From Plasmodium brasilianum (Eukaryota; Apicomplexa; Aconoidasida; Haemosporida; Plasmodiidae): DNA of 64,000 nucleotides. Position 1 is the first letter of the stretch; each line of letters starts with the position of its first letter. The stretch covers positions 41,958-105,957 of the forward strand of contig NW_027122930.1 in assembly GCF_023973825.1 (NCBI RefSeq), written 5' to 3'. The translations under genes and the position numbers were made by a program. Below are positions 1-14,300 of this stretch, one piece after another. The notes under the pieces are model-generated. The model saw only the letters and a list, made by a program, of their open reading frames with translations, was not told the DNA's origin and ran no database searches.

Positions 1-1798
1 GAAATATATAATTATTATAAATAAGAAGTAATGTTTGAAAATTGATATTCAATATTATTTTATATTTATCTTTATTTATTTATATGTATTATATAATAAT
101 AATATTATTTATTAAATATAAAAAGGACATGAAACGCATGCAAAATTTATTGATACTCAAAATTATTTATAGCCATATAAAATTACAAGCAAAAATGTCA
201 CATATCGAAAAAATTAAAAATATCTAAAAGGATGATGAAACAGATTTTATGAATACGGAGGATTCCATATATTTTCCGATAGAAAAATACAAATCTTTTT
301 TTAGCTGTAAACATGTATCATCTTACATACGCATTTACTTTCCATAAAGGGGAATTTAATCAAAGATCGCATATGTGTTATAATAAAAATAAGACAATTC
401 TAATACTCGTATTTATCGAAAGAGAATAATAACTAAAAAAATAAACAATAACGTATGTAACAATTCTATTACAACTCACATTTCAGTAATTATTATAGAA
501 TATCTCTTAGGAATAACTTAAATTTTTAATCTGTATTATGAATTATATACAGAAAAAAGGAATATATCTTCTATTTTTATATTATAAAAAAAATGAATGT
601 ATAAATATGAAAGAATTAGAAATTATCAATATAATCTATACGTATTTTTGTATATTAATAAAATGATATTAAAATGTTATTTAATATATTTATAGACGCT
701 ATGAAGAGTATTACTAACTTATAAACAAATACTTAGGCATTATTAAAGTATTGTAAAAATTATATATATTTTTTAATTACTCCTAAAATTATATAGCTTT
801 TAATAGATATATAACTCATTCTTTGAAATTTACAATTAAAATATAAAGGATATGTTTTTCTCTATAATATAGATAAATGTCTTACTAAATTTTTAATTCC
901 TTGATGTAATTGTTGAATGATACACAATATATATAATTATAAATTTTCAATATAATATATATTTAAACAATTTATAAAAAGTTTGATTAACGCTACAGTT
1001 AGTAGCAATAATAAAATTATAAATGATATTAATGCTTCACTTAATTATAAAGACATAGTATCTCGTGACTAATTGTCATAAATGATTTTCAATTAAAAAA
1101 GATATTTTTTCATTATATATTCATAGATTTACAAATATATAATTAATAAATAATAGAATACGGTTAAAATGATTCTTATGCTAGATATGATTTTTTACAT
1201 ATATTCTATAGAACTTTTTTATAGATTAAATATTAAGTGTTCTTTACGTAAATAAATACATATATATAAATATAATAAAATACCTTTAATTCATTACATT
1301 AGATATTAAGTAATTTACATTTATTTTGTTATAAAAATAATAATTTTCATACTGGAATTACGTCAACAAATAGTCACATTAGTTTAGTACAAAGAAAAAA
1401 AAAAAAATTTAAACGAGAGGTTTTTAAATTAAATACAAATCATAATATTACAAAAAAATTGTACGAACAGTATAATTATATATTACTTTTTACCTACATA
1501 TATACATTTTAATAAGAATCTATTTAAATATACGAGTATATATAACCTCATAATATTTAATTAAATTGAAATAATACTCTATATTATATAGTGAAAAACT
1601 CTCAAACATTCAAATTTACAAATATACTAATAAAATATTTATTTAGTCTTGTATATCAAAACTTTCTAGCTATTCATACGTATATTTATGCAATCTAAGC
1701 AGTTCTATACATGTTAGTTAAGTATATAACTAACTATACTACAATTATTTATTAATACTTATTACTACTCTACATAAATATGAATACTTTTATCTAAT
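1..1798. other. Non-coding AT-rich stretch, left edge
   Basis: No supportable gene. The open frame at 42-227 is a low-complexity Ile/Tyr/Lys frame with no splice context and no family resemblance. Around 1000-1110 the sequence aligns by eye, with indels, to about 38545-38650: both have a GCA(A/C)..ATAATAAAAT..ATAAATGAT core followed by matching blocks. This is the leftmost point at which I could follow the large duplication. Confidence 0.5.
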
Positions 1799-2622
1799 CT
1801 ACCATTTTTTCTTCATAATTTTTTTATGTTTTCTATATTTCATATAAGTAAAAACAAGCCCTAACATCAACATGACAATTTTCATGAACAATATAACAAG
1901 TAATAATATAAAATCATAATATTCTTCAAACTTTGTTTTCTTAAACGAACCAAATATTGTAGTTCCCAATGATACTAATAATACCCACGTAAGTACTAAA
2001 GTAGGTAAAAATATTTTGTCCAAACATTTTACAGACTAATTTTTGGTATGTTTTATTTCTAATTGATGGCTTTTTTTTAATAAAATCTATGTAATCAAGT
2101 TCCTAAAAAAAAATTTTTTCAAAGTGAGATAATTTTTTTTCTCTATATATTAATTTTTTTTGTTTCTTATATTGTTTATCAGATTCTTTTTCATATAATA
2201 AACTTTTTTTTTTTGTATGTTTCTTTCTTCCCCTTTTCATAGTTATTTATAACCTTTTCTTCATTCTCTTCATCATTAGGCATCTCTTCTTATGACATCA
2301 CAATATTTGAACCATTTTTTTCTTCATATTCTCCTAGTCATCGTAAATTTCGAAAGTCTAATCTTATTTCATGCTTAAGCTTTCCCATCGATATATTAAA
2401 CATACTCTAATAAAAAAAAATTAAATATTTATTATTGAAAAGAATAAATAATATCGTTCTCAAAGTTGATATAAATAGAAGTTAGATCTTCAAAAAAGTA
2501 AAATATAGAAATTTCCTTAAATAATACTATAACAACTCTTCACTGTAAAAATGACATATCCAAGATAGAAGTATAAATAAACCAATTTTAATAAAAAAAA
2601 TTGACTTAATTTTTTGTTCCAT
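1799..2622 (-). pseudogene. Degenerate fam-l-like exported protein gene
   Basis: This is a decayed two-exon gene. Exon 1 (about 2536-2622) is well preserved and begins MEQKIKSIFFIKIG, ending in the family hallmark WICHFYS, so the leader is intact. Exon 2 follows an acceptor at about 2410 and starts SMFNISM. It then shows the family layout (an R-L-D-F-R-N motif, acidic and lysine-rich stretches, RELDYIDFIKKK, NKTYQKLV) but is interrupted by in-frame TGA and TAA codons. Near 2030 it also shifts frame, after which a 74-residue open frame with two hydrophobic segments and a basic tail (KYRKHKKIMKKK) runs to 1799. The usual donor after exon 1 (GTATGA in paralogues) is replaced by TTGTTA. The ELDYIDF core is closest to fam-l, although the locus sits opposite a fam-m gene (39326-40220) in the duplication. 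The pseudogene call is firm; the subfamily call is less so. Confidence 0.75.
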
Positions 2623-4908
2623 TATGTATAATTTTAAAATGGTACTTTATTCAATAAAAAAACAACAAACAGTATTATGATATTTTTTTAATTATAAAGG
2701 ATTCTATAATTATTTTATTAATATTTTATATATTTATAAATATATAATAATGTATACATAACTAAAATGATTATTACAACATATACAAAATAATAGAAAC
2801 TTTAAAAATGTATAAAATAATATTTATCTTGAAATTATTTGTAAGAAATTAATTTTAATTAAAATAACTTAATTTGTATTTATTTATAAATATTCGAAAT
2901 ATATAAATTAATATAGTACAGTAATTAAATAAATTTTATATAATATTTTTCCAAAACAAAAAAACTTATATATATGATTTTTTAATATTTCAAAAATATA
3001 TTTAAAATGTAAAATGTATAGAATATAGATTATGTATATTACTATATATTAAAAGAATAATTTGTGATTTTAATGAATCTTTCTTATTTATTATTCTAAT
3101 ATTATAAATACTACATTTTTAAACAAATTTTTATTATTTTTGAAAAATACTTATTATCATAAAAATATGGTAGTAGTTATGGTAATTAAAAAAAAAAATT
3201 ATTCATTTTTGCTGTACAATTTTAAAAGTTATAAATTTTAAATAAGTTTATTGTATATAATTATTTTTAAACAAAATTATTGTAAACTCATGGAATTACT
3301 ATATTTCTCTAATTTTAAATTAAAAATATATATTTAGAAGTAAAATAAATATAATAATAATTAAGGAGTAAAACATAGAGATTATAATTAAAATATCCTT
3401 AAAAAAATATAATACAATTTCTTCAGTTCAAAGATTTAACAAATGAAATATATTTAAATATAAGTATAATTTACAAGATATAATATATACACAATAAATA
3501 AGAATAATTATATTTTAATAAAATATATTTTCTAGTAATACTTTTCTGATAATTTTAGATAGAATATATTATTTTTATATTTATTCTTTTGCAAATCAGT
3601 AGTATCAGAATCAAAATTTAAGGATTCAAATTAAACAATGATCATAAATAAATAATATTTTGTTAAAAATAGCTTTAAAAAAATATATTATTCCATAACA
3701 TTTTTATGCTTTATATATAGTAACCTTTCATATAACAATTATGAATATATTATATTCAAAGGAAAATATTGCAATTATATAATTATATAACTTCACATTA
3801 TTGTTTACTTTAATATGTATTATTCTTCAAATTAAACTATTAAAGGAATCAAAATAAAAAAAAATATAGGTAAATTTAAAATACTATTCTTAAAATACGA
3901 AAAAAAAAAATTTTTAATTAATACTAATATATTTTTTCGCTTTAATATATATATATATATTATTGTCCCGAAAGCATATATGGAAACTCTTATTTTGTTT
4001 CTTTTAGGTTATTTTCCAAATTTGATAATCTTACACTTTTGAGTAGACTTTATGTTTTTATATGAAATATACGTTAAAATATTTTAAATATTCACAAAAA
4101 TATAGATATAATTTATAAAATATATTACTATGTTAAACTTACTGTATAGCAAAATCCTTCAAGAAATTTACTTATAAATATGATTTATCAATTTTAACAA
4201 TATTCATTATTACTAAGTATTTTATTGAGTTTTTATTTTAAACAATAATTAAATATTTGTACAAACTATATTTTTTCCAATATTAGAAATTATATATATA
4301 TATATTAATTTTCTATTAAAATATTTTAATTTTATATTATTACGAATTTATAGCATTGATGTATTTTTTCTCTCTCTTCATGTATATATCTCAATAAATA
4401 TTACGTTCTTTTCTCATAATATTTTAAAAATTTTTTATAAATAATATTATTAATATTAATACGTAATAACAAAGAAGGATAGCAAAGAAACCATATTAAG
4501 TTTTTATTTGCACAATATACTTTTCATATTTATACTATCTATATAATACTAAGTTTACATAAAATAAATTATTCATTTACATATATAATTTTTATAGAAT
4601 ATAATATATTCTTTATGTAGTTTTATATATAATTTACCAAGGAAACCAATAATATGCTTTTCTACAAAAAGGGCATATTTTATTTTTTAACCTTTTTCAT
4701 AATTTTACATATAAATTATTTGTTTCTCGATTTCTAAAATGTTTCTATAATTCAATTAATTATGTAATCTTTGGGAATATTCTGAAAAATAAAATTCATC
4801 ATATAATGGATATGTGAGTAGATATATTATAGTAAATGTAATAAATTTTGTACACAAATTGAAAATATTAAAAATTAATATCACCCTCGTAAATACCATA
4901 TAATGTAG
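2623..4908. other. Upstream region of the 1799-2622 relic, no gene seen
   Basis: No gene is supportable. The first 500 bp carry the upstream homology shared by the fam-l/fam-m loci, including the element at 3013-3034. The remainder is A/T homopolymer-rich with no open frame of coding character. Confidence 0.45.
3013..3034. promoter_or_regulatory. Shared upstream element of fam-l/fam-m genes (copy 1)
   Basis: The core GTATAGAATATAGAT lies about 390 bp upstream of the start codon of the decayed minus-strand gene at 1799-2622. Near-identical copies occur at similar distances upstream of five other fam-l/fam-m loci here. Function is inferred from position only; it could also be inherited duplicate sequence without a role. 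Confidence 0.4.
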
Positions 4909-5118
4909 CACAAAAAGGAAAAGCACTTAAAGGAAATTAATGAACTACATGAAGATAATTATTACCAAAGATATGGAGTTCTAATAAAATTCTTATTTGT
5001 TGGTTTAATGGCACAAGAAGAAGCAAACTCTAAAGCTGTGTTGTATGAATTTATCTTCTTATTTTCAATTCTTACATTTACATTTATTTCAGTGTTTTTT
5101 ATGTTTCCTTTTATCTAG
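4909..5118 (+). pseudogene. Unrecognised coding relic
   Basis: An open frame of 69 codons directly follows ATG-TAG at 4903-4908, so it has no usable start. Base composition is less extreme than the flanks and the translation looks protein-like. A charged N-terminal half contains KEKHLKEINELHEDN, followed by QRYGVLIKFLFVGL. After an acidic linker (AQEEANSK) a hydrophobic C-terminal segment rich in Phe ends at TAG 5116-5118. The matching place in the right block, at about 42.5 kb, keeps a similar run with an indel. I do not recognise the family; an exon of a decayed membrane or exported protein is the simplest reading. It may be a chance open frame. Confidence 0.3.
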
Positions 5119-8100
5119 TTTTGTAAATTAACTTACTCAAATATGCGAATGTTCCACACTATCCTTGCGATGTGTTTCTACAAAATAATACTGCTTTAAT
5201 AGTGTTGTTTATATAAAGATGCAATTTATTTAATACTACTTCATATCACTTGCACTTCTCTTCGGAATTTAACAAGAAAATATATAAATATGTATATGAA
5301 AAATATTCTTCAATACAGATAAATTGCTCTGAAAATTGTAAGACATATTCATATAACGGAAGATATTAAGTAACAGATACTCTACAAAATTGTAATTTAT
5401 AAATGTTCAGTTATATATGTCTTTGTATATATAAAGTAAAATCACGAACAATTTAACTGAAATTCATAATGAAATAATTAAAAATAAATCAAAACAAAGT
5501 TAGAACAATTTTTTTTTAGTAATACTACTCATATACTATTATATAAGAACGATTCTTAAAGAACTATAAAATATTCACATATAAAGGCCCTTGTAAAAAT
5601 TATAACAACGTAAATAACAAAATATATGAAATTTAATGACAAATATTTTAAACAAAATTATAAAGAATATGGACAATGGAATATAAAATGGAATTAATTT
5701 AAATTGTATAACCAACATCCAAATTATTGTTTAACGTTGATATAATTAAGACACATAATATTTCTTATATGAAGTCCATTCATACAACATATATAAATGA
5801 AAATATAACAAAATGTACAATTTACTAATTCAATAAACTCAATATAAACAGTAAGAGTAATAGTTAAAAAGAATTAAAATTAAAATTAAATTATAATTCG
5901 AATTATTAACAATACTTCATATATTAATTTAGGACTAATACATAAATACTAATTTTTATAATACAATTATTAAATTATTAGAAATCATATATATTAAGAC
6001 CTCAAGTTTTGAAAGATTCATATGACAACAATAAAATTTTATAAAAAATAAATTATACATAGTATTATCCTACTTAATCCAATAAAACGAAATGATAATA
6101 ATTAACACATAAAAATAATATTTCATATTTTACATTACCATAATATGCAAAATTATAATTTATTCTCGAAAATGTTTTTTACTATTCGTTACTTTTTTAT
6201 TATCATACGACTATATATTTATCTGTATAACTAAAAAAATATCAGTATAGTTAAGACATATTTATCATCAAAATGAATTTGTTTATTTTATTTTTCACGT
6301 ATATTATTATTTAAGACTGTTTACAATATAATATTATGTTAATAAATATGATCTATACTTTGAATAACATGAACTACAAATTTAAATATATAAATGCCTA
6401 TTTATAATAATATATGCCACAGTTTTTATATTGTATATTTGTACATATTAAATAAGGAAAAATTATGTTTTCTTATATAAACATCTATATTATCTTAAAT
6501 GTGTTTTCTTTCACGTGTTTTTTCGGATGCATGCTGTAGTACGTATTATACATATATTATCTGTATTAGCTTATATTATGTTAATATTTTACATAGTAAT
6601 ATAACTATTTTTATATTAAATTTTATTTTTTAAATAAAAAATTAAATATTATATTCATAATATTATGAAAAAACTTCATTAATTCATATGAATTGTCATT
6701 ATTCTTGTATTATTTTTAAACACAAAAAATAATGTATAAATTGCAGTATAATACAGAAAATCTGATTACTTACCAAAAACGATAATAATAAATATATTAA
6801 AAAAGAAAAAAATATATATTTTGATATATTTATAAAATTAAAAAAAAAAAAAAAAATTTTATAAATATTTCAAATGCAATTTGACGTAGCTTTTTCAGAT
6901 ATTTTCAAGTATTCATAATAACATCGTTTATATTTTTTGTTCCTACATATTAGTATACAATAATATTTTATTATAAATATTATGCTTATATATATTTATG
7001 TCACATATTGAAAAACGGAAATATAAATAAATAATATTTTAAAATATGATATATTATTTTTATGCATAATCCACTCTAAATTGTTACTAAGTAATATATT
7101 TAAAAAAAAAAAAAAAAAAGGTATAATATATAAGAGATTAAAATAAAAAGAACAGAATACTTAACAAATACATTTTACATAAATAATTTAAAACATAAAA
7201 ATAAGTAAAAATGTAACTCTTTAATATGAACTATTTATTAAACATAACCATAATAATGTAACTTTTTATGTGATGTATATAGTTACAAAAATTTATTATT
7301 AATAAATATTTTTTTTTAATTTTCTCTTCATCCTATATATCATATATACTTTTTTCGAAGAAAATATTAAAATAACAAATTATATATGTTTATTATAATA
7401 TTATAGCTAATGTTATTTGTAAAAAGTTTAAATTTTTTTGTAATATCATTTAGTCATTCTTTTCTTAAAAAGCATTAAAAATAATACGTGACCTTTTTTA
7501 TTTTGTATACTAAATAAATATATATTATAATAAAAAAGGTATTTCCCCATAGTTATATGTATGGACAATCAAAAAAACATATAATCTATTTTTAATCTTT
7601 TTATTATAATATATCTATCATACTCTATGGAATAATTATTAAAAAGATTCATAATTTTTTATTTCTTTTAAATTAATATATTATTACCTTTACATCCAAT
7701 TATTATGTTCTTATTCTTTATTTCAATGTTCTAATTTATTTTACATTTTTTTTAACTATATTGTTTAATTAAGTTTATTATAAATATTTTTTAATATTTT
7801 TGCATATTTTGAATAATTATCCAAACATTTATTAATGAAACTAAATATACTTATAATTAATTAAATATTTGCCTTAATGAAACGATTCATATATAAAAGT
7901 GGCATAGGCATATGCAAATGAAAATATATGTATAATAGTCTATACAATATTATAACTAACCAATGAACAAATATATACTATAAATAAGGAATTTTTAGGT
8001 AATATATATGAATATAATATTTAGTTTCACAAGAACATTTTAATAATAAAAATATTCCACAAGTATGTCAACAATTTAGTATACTTTACATATTATTAAT

Positions 8101-8780
8101 TTTGATTTATACATATAGTACAGCAAATAAAAAATAATTTTATCAAAATAATTATAACATTATAATGGACTATAAAAAATATAAATAAAAACAATAATCA
8201 AAAAAAAAAAAGAAAAAGAAAAAACATATTATCAATCCTAATAATGAATTTGTTTATTGATTATTTATCCTAGGAAAAACGTATGAATAAAAGGAATTAT
8301 TTACATTAATATAGGTAATAATACCTATATATATATGTGTGTTTATACTAAAAAAAGAGAAAAAACGTCAAAGTATAGTTTAATGACATATTTATAGAAT
8401 AATTTTTATATTACATGTTGACGTATCTTATATGCATTGTTTTATTGTTAATATTTTAGCTTCTTCTTAATAAACAGGATATTATTTTTACATATTAATA
8501 AATACATAACCATGCATTAATAAAAATATATAATTAGGATACATCATCAGTTGTAATATATTTAATTAAAACAAAAGATAATGAATATACAAAATAAATA
8601 TTAGTGTATTCGATTAATTTATAGTAAATATATAAATTCTTATCTAAATGATAATTTTATAAAATATTTTTATTAAGATATATGAATTTTAAATGATTCT
8701 ATTTGTAAATAAAAATATCTAAATTCGTATTAATCTTTCAGATTCTTATATACAGCGAATTGTACTATTAATGTATAATC
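5119..8780. other. Long non-coding spacer upstream of STP1
   Basis: No gene seen. By eye this spacer is homologous to about 42.7-46.4 kb. Examples are the block ending TTATAAATGTTCA near 5328-5410 (right copy near 42925-43010), CATTACCATAATATGCAAAA near 6130 (43735), TGCCACAGTTTTT near 6415 (44020), and the run ATTAAACATAACCATAATAA near 7235 (44885). It contains several A runs, for example near 7100-7120. Confidence 0.55.
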
Positions 8781-11302
8781 ATGGATAATTGTTTTTCCTC
8801 GGTAAGAAATAATGTATTCTAATACTCTTAAATTTATGCATAATTCATTTATTTTTGATAAAAAAGGGATAATGTATCCAACTCAAACGTTAATAATTAT
8901 ATAAATAATAATAATTCATTTAAATACAGTATTATAATTCCGGAGGTTCTCTGTATTCCGAAGTTTCTCTAATACCACAATTTCGAATTATTAAAAATCA
9001 TATAAAACAGCGAACCAGTTCCTTAATTAATGAGAATGATAAAAGTAACTTTAGGAAAGGATGTCTATATTTGGCTGATTATCTAATTAAGTATAATAAA
9101 CCACCACAATATTATGAAGATTATAAAGTAACGTGGAAAGGAGCTTTAAACAAAAGCTTAAGTGGTTACTACAGAAATCTAGAAAAACATGGAGGATGCC
9201 CTTTGATTTTAGAGGAAAAAGATAAAAATATTTTAGAATTAAAATATAAAGAAGTAGATTTCTGCGAAAAAAAAGGTCAATATTTAAAAGAGATAAAACA
9301 GTTACAAAGAAAACACTTACAAAATTGTAATGATCAATATTTAAAGAAGTGTAAGGAGTATAAGGAGTGGATTAATGAAAGAAAGATTTATTTTGATGAA
9401 AATAAAACTCTTTTTAAAGATTGTTACAAAACAAATAAAAGACAAACATTCATATGCAACATACGTGATAAAAAATCTTTTATAGTACCTACAGAATGCA
9501 TATCCTCGAATTTAGAGGAAACATGTCAAGTTCTACCAAAAGAAGAAGTGAAAAGTTTACAAAAACAAACTGACAGCATTGATAAAAGTACATTTACATC
9601 TCCTGTTCAAATAGAGCATGGTGTCAAAATTACAGAAGGTCAAGGTAGGCCTCAGGAACAAATTCAACTCGAATCAAATTCTCAACTTCAAGCACCACCA
9701 CTTTCATCAGAAATTGATAGTACACAAGATAGAACATCAGATATTCCTCGCATACTATCCTCACAAGATGTAAATTCAGCATCTCTTAAAGATTCTATAT
9801 CTGAACACGAAAGATCACAAAAAAATGTAACATTGCAACAAACAAATTCTTACATCGATCCCCCTCATTCTGAAACTACATCGTCAGTACTTCCTGTATC
9901 ATTTCCTTCCACACGTTTTCCTAATCGTGTTGAATCTTCTATAATTCTAGGTAAAATAATGCTACTTATTTTTCTAATTTTAAAATAATTACAGTATATA
10001 TCATATATATTTATAATTATACTACAGATCCAGAAAACAGTTTTCTTAAAAAATATACATCATCTATTTTAATTAGTTTTATATTTATTATTCTGTTTTC
10101 CCTTTTTATTAAAGTAAAATAAAACTTAAGTATTAAAAATATAATAGCCATGTCTTTATTTTAATAATTTATTCTATAATTATCTATTTTTTATATTGTA
10201 GTACACATTAATAGAATTCTTAAGGAAAAAAGAAAAGATAGGAAGAAAATATCTAAAATTACTTAGATTAGTAGTTCCCTCATTTTCTAATAGAAAAGGG
10301 GAGTTTTCATCATATGATAAATTGGAAAACCCAATATATTATGACGAAGAAATTATAAAAAAACTAAAAATAAATGAATATTACAATATTAAAAATTTAA
10401 ATTCATCAAGGCGAAAAGAGGAACGATCCAAAACTATTATAGAAGTACATATGGAAGTACTAGAGAAATGTAAAAACAAAGAATGGGAATTAAACAAAGG
10501 ACAATTTTTAGTAATATGCCTTGAAGAATTTACAAGAGACAAATACAGAACCTATCCAAATATAACAAATGAAGAAATATTAACAGGAAATTCTAAATTT
10601 GGCAGTAACCTTAAAAAAAAAAGCATTCTATGGAGTAAATGGATGGAAGGAAATATAGATCTTTCTGAAAAATTGAAAAAAACGGATTTCTTTAACAATT
10701 TGAAAAATGAATGGAAAAAAGAGCAAGCTTACCTAAATAAATTGGATAAACTAAAAAAGAATAATAAAAATGATATTCAAAAATTTCCATTATTAGAAAG
10801 AGAGAAGGAATTATGGAGACAATGGATAAATAAAAAGAACATAATTATAGAACAGTATTTGGAAAAAAATTTGTTTAGCGTATTAACACAGGAATTTCTA
10901 AATATATCAGATGAATATGATAATAAAATAAGAAATAAGGATATATCACCAATAAATATAGAAGAATTAAGGCACAAGGAAAACTATGAAGAATTATCCA
11001 AATATATAAAAAAAGAATTACTTACAAATGTGTGTATACTCATACTTATGATGATATTCGAAGAATGTAAAAAAGAAGAGTATATAGAAAATGGTGAATC
11101 GTATTTTGATAGTTTCATAGCTGAATTAAAGGAGAAAGAATATTATGATTGTAACCCAGAATTTTTAGAAGATATTACTGAAGTTAACCGAGATGACTTG
11201 GAAAATATAGAAAATATTGATAATAAAGAAGCCAGTTTTAGAAATGAAATAGAGAACTGGATAACAGAATATGATACATATGTAAATTCCATGAACAAGT
11301 AG
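8781..11302 (+). CDS. STP1 protein (SURFIN-related), intact, four exons
   Basis: Likely a variant antigen of the STP1 family, related to SURFINs, at the infected red cell surface or associated compartments. I assign four exons: 8781-8801, 8930-9950, 10028-10113 and 10202-11302 (742 residues). Each junction has GT/AG signals (donors GTAAGA, GTAAAA, GTAAAA) and the frame closes. Exon 1 encodes only MDNCFSS. Exon 2 holds a Cys-containing domain with WKGAL near residue 76, GGC near 95-97 and DFCEKK near 117-122, then a Ser/Gln/Pro-rich low-complexity stretch to about residue 345. Exon 3 encodes one TM helix (about 360-376), and there is no N-terminal signal peptide. Exon 4 is the large C-terminal region, with the family core KTIIEVHMEVLEK near 453 and repeated Trp motifs (WSKWMEG, LWRQWIN). 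The paralogue at 46416-48974 shares every intron position. No PEXEL motif was seen. Confidence 0.88.
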
Positions 11303-14300
11303 AATAATTTAGACAAATACAACTGAATTACCCAAAAATTTATATTATATGCTTATTATACATAACCAAAATATGTTTGTATTATTCTTATGTGTAAATA
11401 AAAGACTCCTATGAAACATATTTCAGAAATATTGTGAAAAAAATAAGGAAAGATGAAAAGTAAAATATAAAGTAATGATTAACATAAAAAAGAAAAGAAA
11501 AACAAAAATATAAAGTTTTAAATGAAATATTTAATATATATTCAAAATTTATATGCTTTTTCTTTTTTATATAAAGATATACATATTAAACTTATATTAA
11601 CGGATGATTCATCAAACTAAGATGTTAATATATATATAAAAAAAAATATAATTAGTGTTAATGTTTCCCTAAATTTTTAAACTTGCTAGAAAATTTTTAA
11701 ATATTTAATAATAAAAAAAAAAACAACATAAATAAATTTTAATACCGTTTTTAATTAATGTAATATTATTCATAAATTTATATAATTATACATTTTTCCA
11801 TTAATACATTACATTTTTTTAATATTTAAAAAGATGCGTATTTTGTATGCTTTATATCATCTCATAACACAACTATTTCATGTTTTAATTAATATAAAAA
11901 ATTTGTTTAAATAAAAAAAAATATATGTTGAAATATATGAAAACACAATCATAATTTATACATGAATTACTTTGTGAAAAATTATACTATATATTCAATG
12001 AAATCCTGTTAAGCTTTTATGTGTTCGTAAATTTTCTTTCATTAATATTGTTCATTTGTTATTAATCTTTAACCTCATAAATATTAGTTTTATTCGTTTT
12101 TTTTTAAATATTTTTATTTTCACTTAATTAAAGTATCATATTCAAAAATTTTCCTTAATTAGTAATATAATTTTATCTATAATATAAATGGTATCATAAA
12201 TTAAACATATTAAATATATATATGCATATATATTAATAACATTAAGTACTTCTGTTCGTTGATTCGGCATAAATTAAAATATCTTTTTTTAAATATTGAA
12301 ATTATTAAAATGTTGAAATGTAATAATCATGAAAAAACGCCGAATTTATAGTGTTTTTTGTTAACGCACCTTTAATGTTTTGCAAAAAGTTATAAACATA
12401 TAAAAAAGTTCCTCTCGTCTTTTCAATATTTTTTAATTTCAATACTGCTTAGTAATATTTTTATGAAATTAAAGGAATAAAAGCTAAATATGTATAAGTG
12501 TATAAATTAAACAGTATTTGGCTGTTAAGTTTCAAATTTCTCTAAAAACTGAAGGGAAATAAAAGAAAATATAACAATTTTATAGGAATTTCAAAAAATA
12601 TCATATAACATTATACTCTTCCTTTCAATTAAATATAATATTTCATTCATATTATGTTATATTAATAAAAATTTTTCAGTAACTTTCATTTTAAATTTTA
12701 AAGAGCATCTATAAACTTCTACTACATCTTTTTTTCTTTTTTTTTGCTTTTTTGTAATTACAGAATAAAATTTTTAATTGTTATACTTTATAAGATTACT
12801 GATTAGTATACTTTTTTTATAGCATTTTCTTACTTTATCTATATATATATTAATATAAATAAAATAAAATAAATATTATTATCTTTGTGTAAAAATATAA
12901 AATCTATTTTTATATGCAATAATTTTTTACTGTTGCCGTATACAATAAAAATACGTAAACTACAAATTTCTATATTATCAATTACATTAATACCATAACA
13001 TATTTTTTTTTATTGCATGTACAATAACTTTAATGCGTAAATAATATTAATTAAAAAAATTAGAAAAAACGTTTTATTCTGAATTAACTAATATTATTGT
13101 GATCGAGGTGTACTATTCTAATAGAAATATATATACAACTGTGTAATATAATATCCTTATAATACATGGGATTAATATATGATTATGCATTAATAATATT
13201 TCATTAAAGCAATAACTATATTTAGATATTGATATTAGCATTATCTATGTTTCAACAATTTTAAATAAATTCTATAGAATTTAGATATTCCCATTTTGTA
13301 TTACCAGTAATTAATATATTGTTCTCTTATAGTATATTACTTTGATTAATATATGTGGAATCCCAATAAATACTTTTATGCTATATCGTATCATATAAAT
13401 ATTATATACATATTTAATTAATATAAATTACGCATTGCAGGCATAATAAATATTTATGTTTTCTTTTATATTTTATTTATATTAAATGAAACTTAATAAA
13501 TTTCTTAATATAACTTTATCCATTAAATATATTTCGAGAATATTAGAAATATATTAAATATAAATTTTTTTTATAAATATTAGCATGCATAAACCTACAA
13601 ATGAAGTTATGAATTATTATTAATGCCATTAGAGCATAGTAGTATTGTTTAGGAATATATTTTACACTATGAAAACCGATCTATTTTATTAATTAATACT
13701 CATATATAAAAATTAAAAAAAGATATATTATGCTTATATATAAAAAAATAAAATAAGAAACAGAGAATATCCTACGTAAAATAAATTTAAAAGTATTTAA
13801 TTTAACAATTCTATTAATCACTGTACTATATTAATATGTATACTCTTCATGAAGAAAGAGACAATTCATTTCATATAAGTACTAATAATAAAAATTATTT
13901 TTTTTTTTTGATTTCTTAATTTTTTTAAAATATATTTAATTATATGCTAAATATATTAATAGAATTCAAATATAATAAATTACAACTCATATATTATACT
14001 ATATATATATAAGCGTAAGATATTTTACAATAATATAATATATAAAAAAAAGGAGAAATAATTTATTATTATTTTCTGAGTATCTTGAAAAATATATTGT
14101 TATATAGTAGAACATACATGACATAGAATAGGGATAATTAAAATAACAGTGAAATATACAAAATGGAAAAATACTATATTACTCTTCATAATTATTTTAT
14201 TATACATGGAAAGTAAAACTTATATCTTAAAGGTCTTTTCACATTGCACGTATCCTATATGTATTATAATTAAAAATGTTAGTTGATATATTAATCTATA

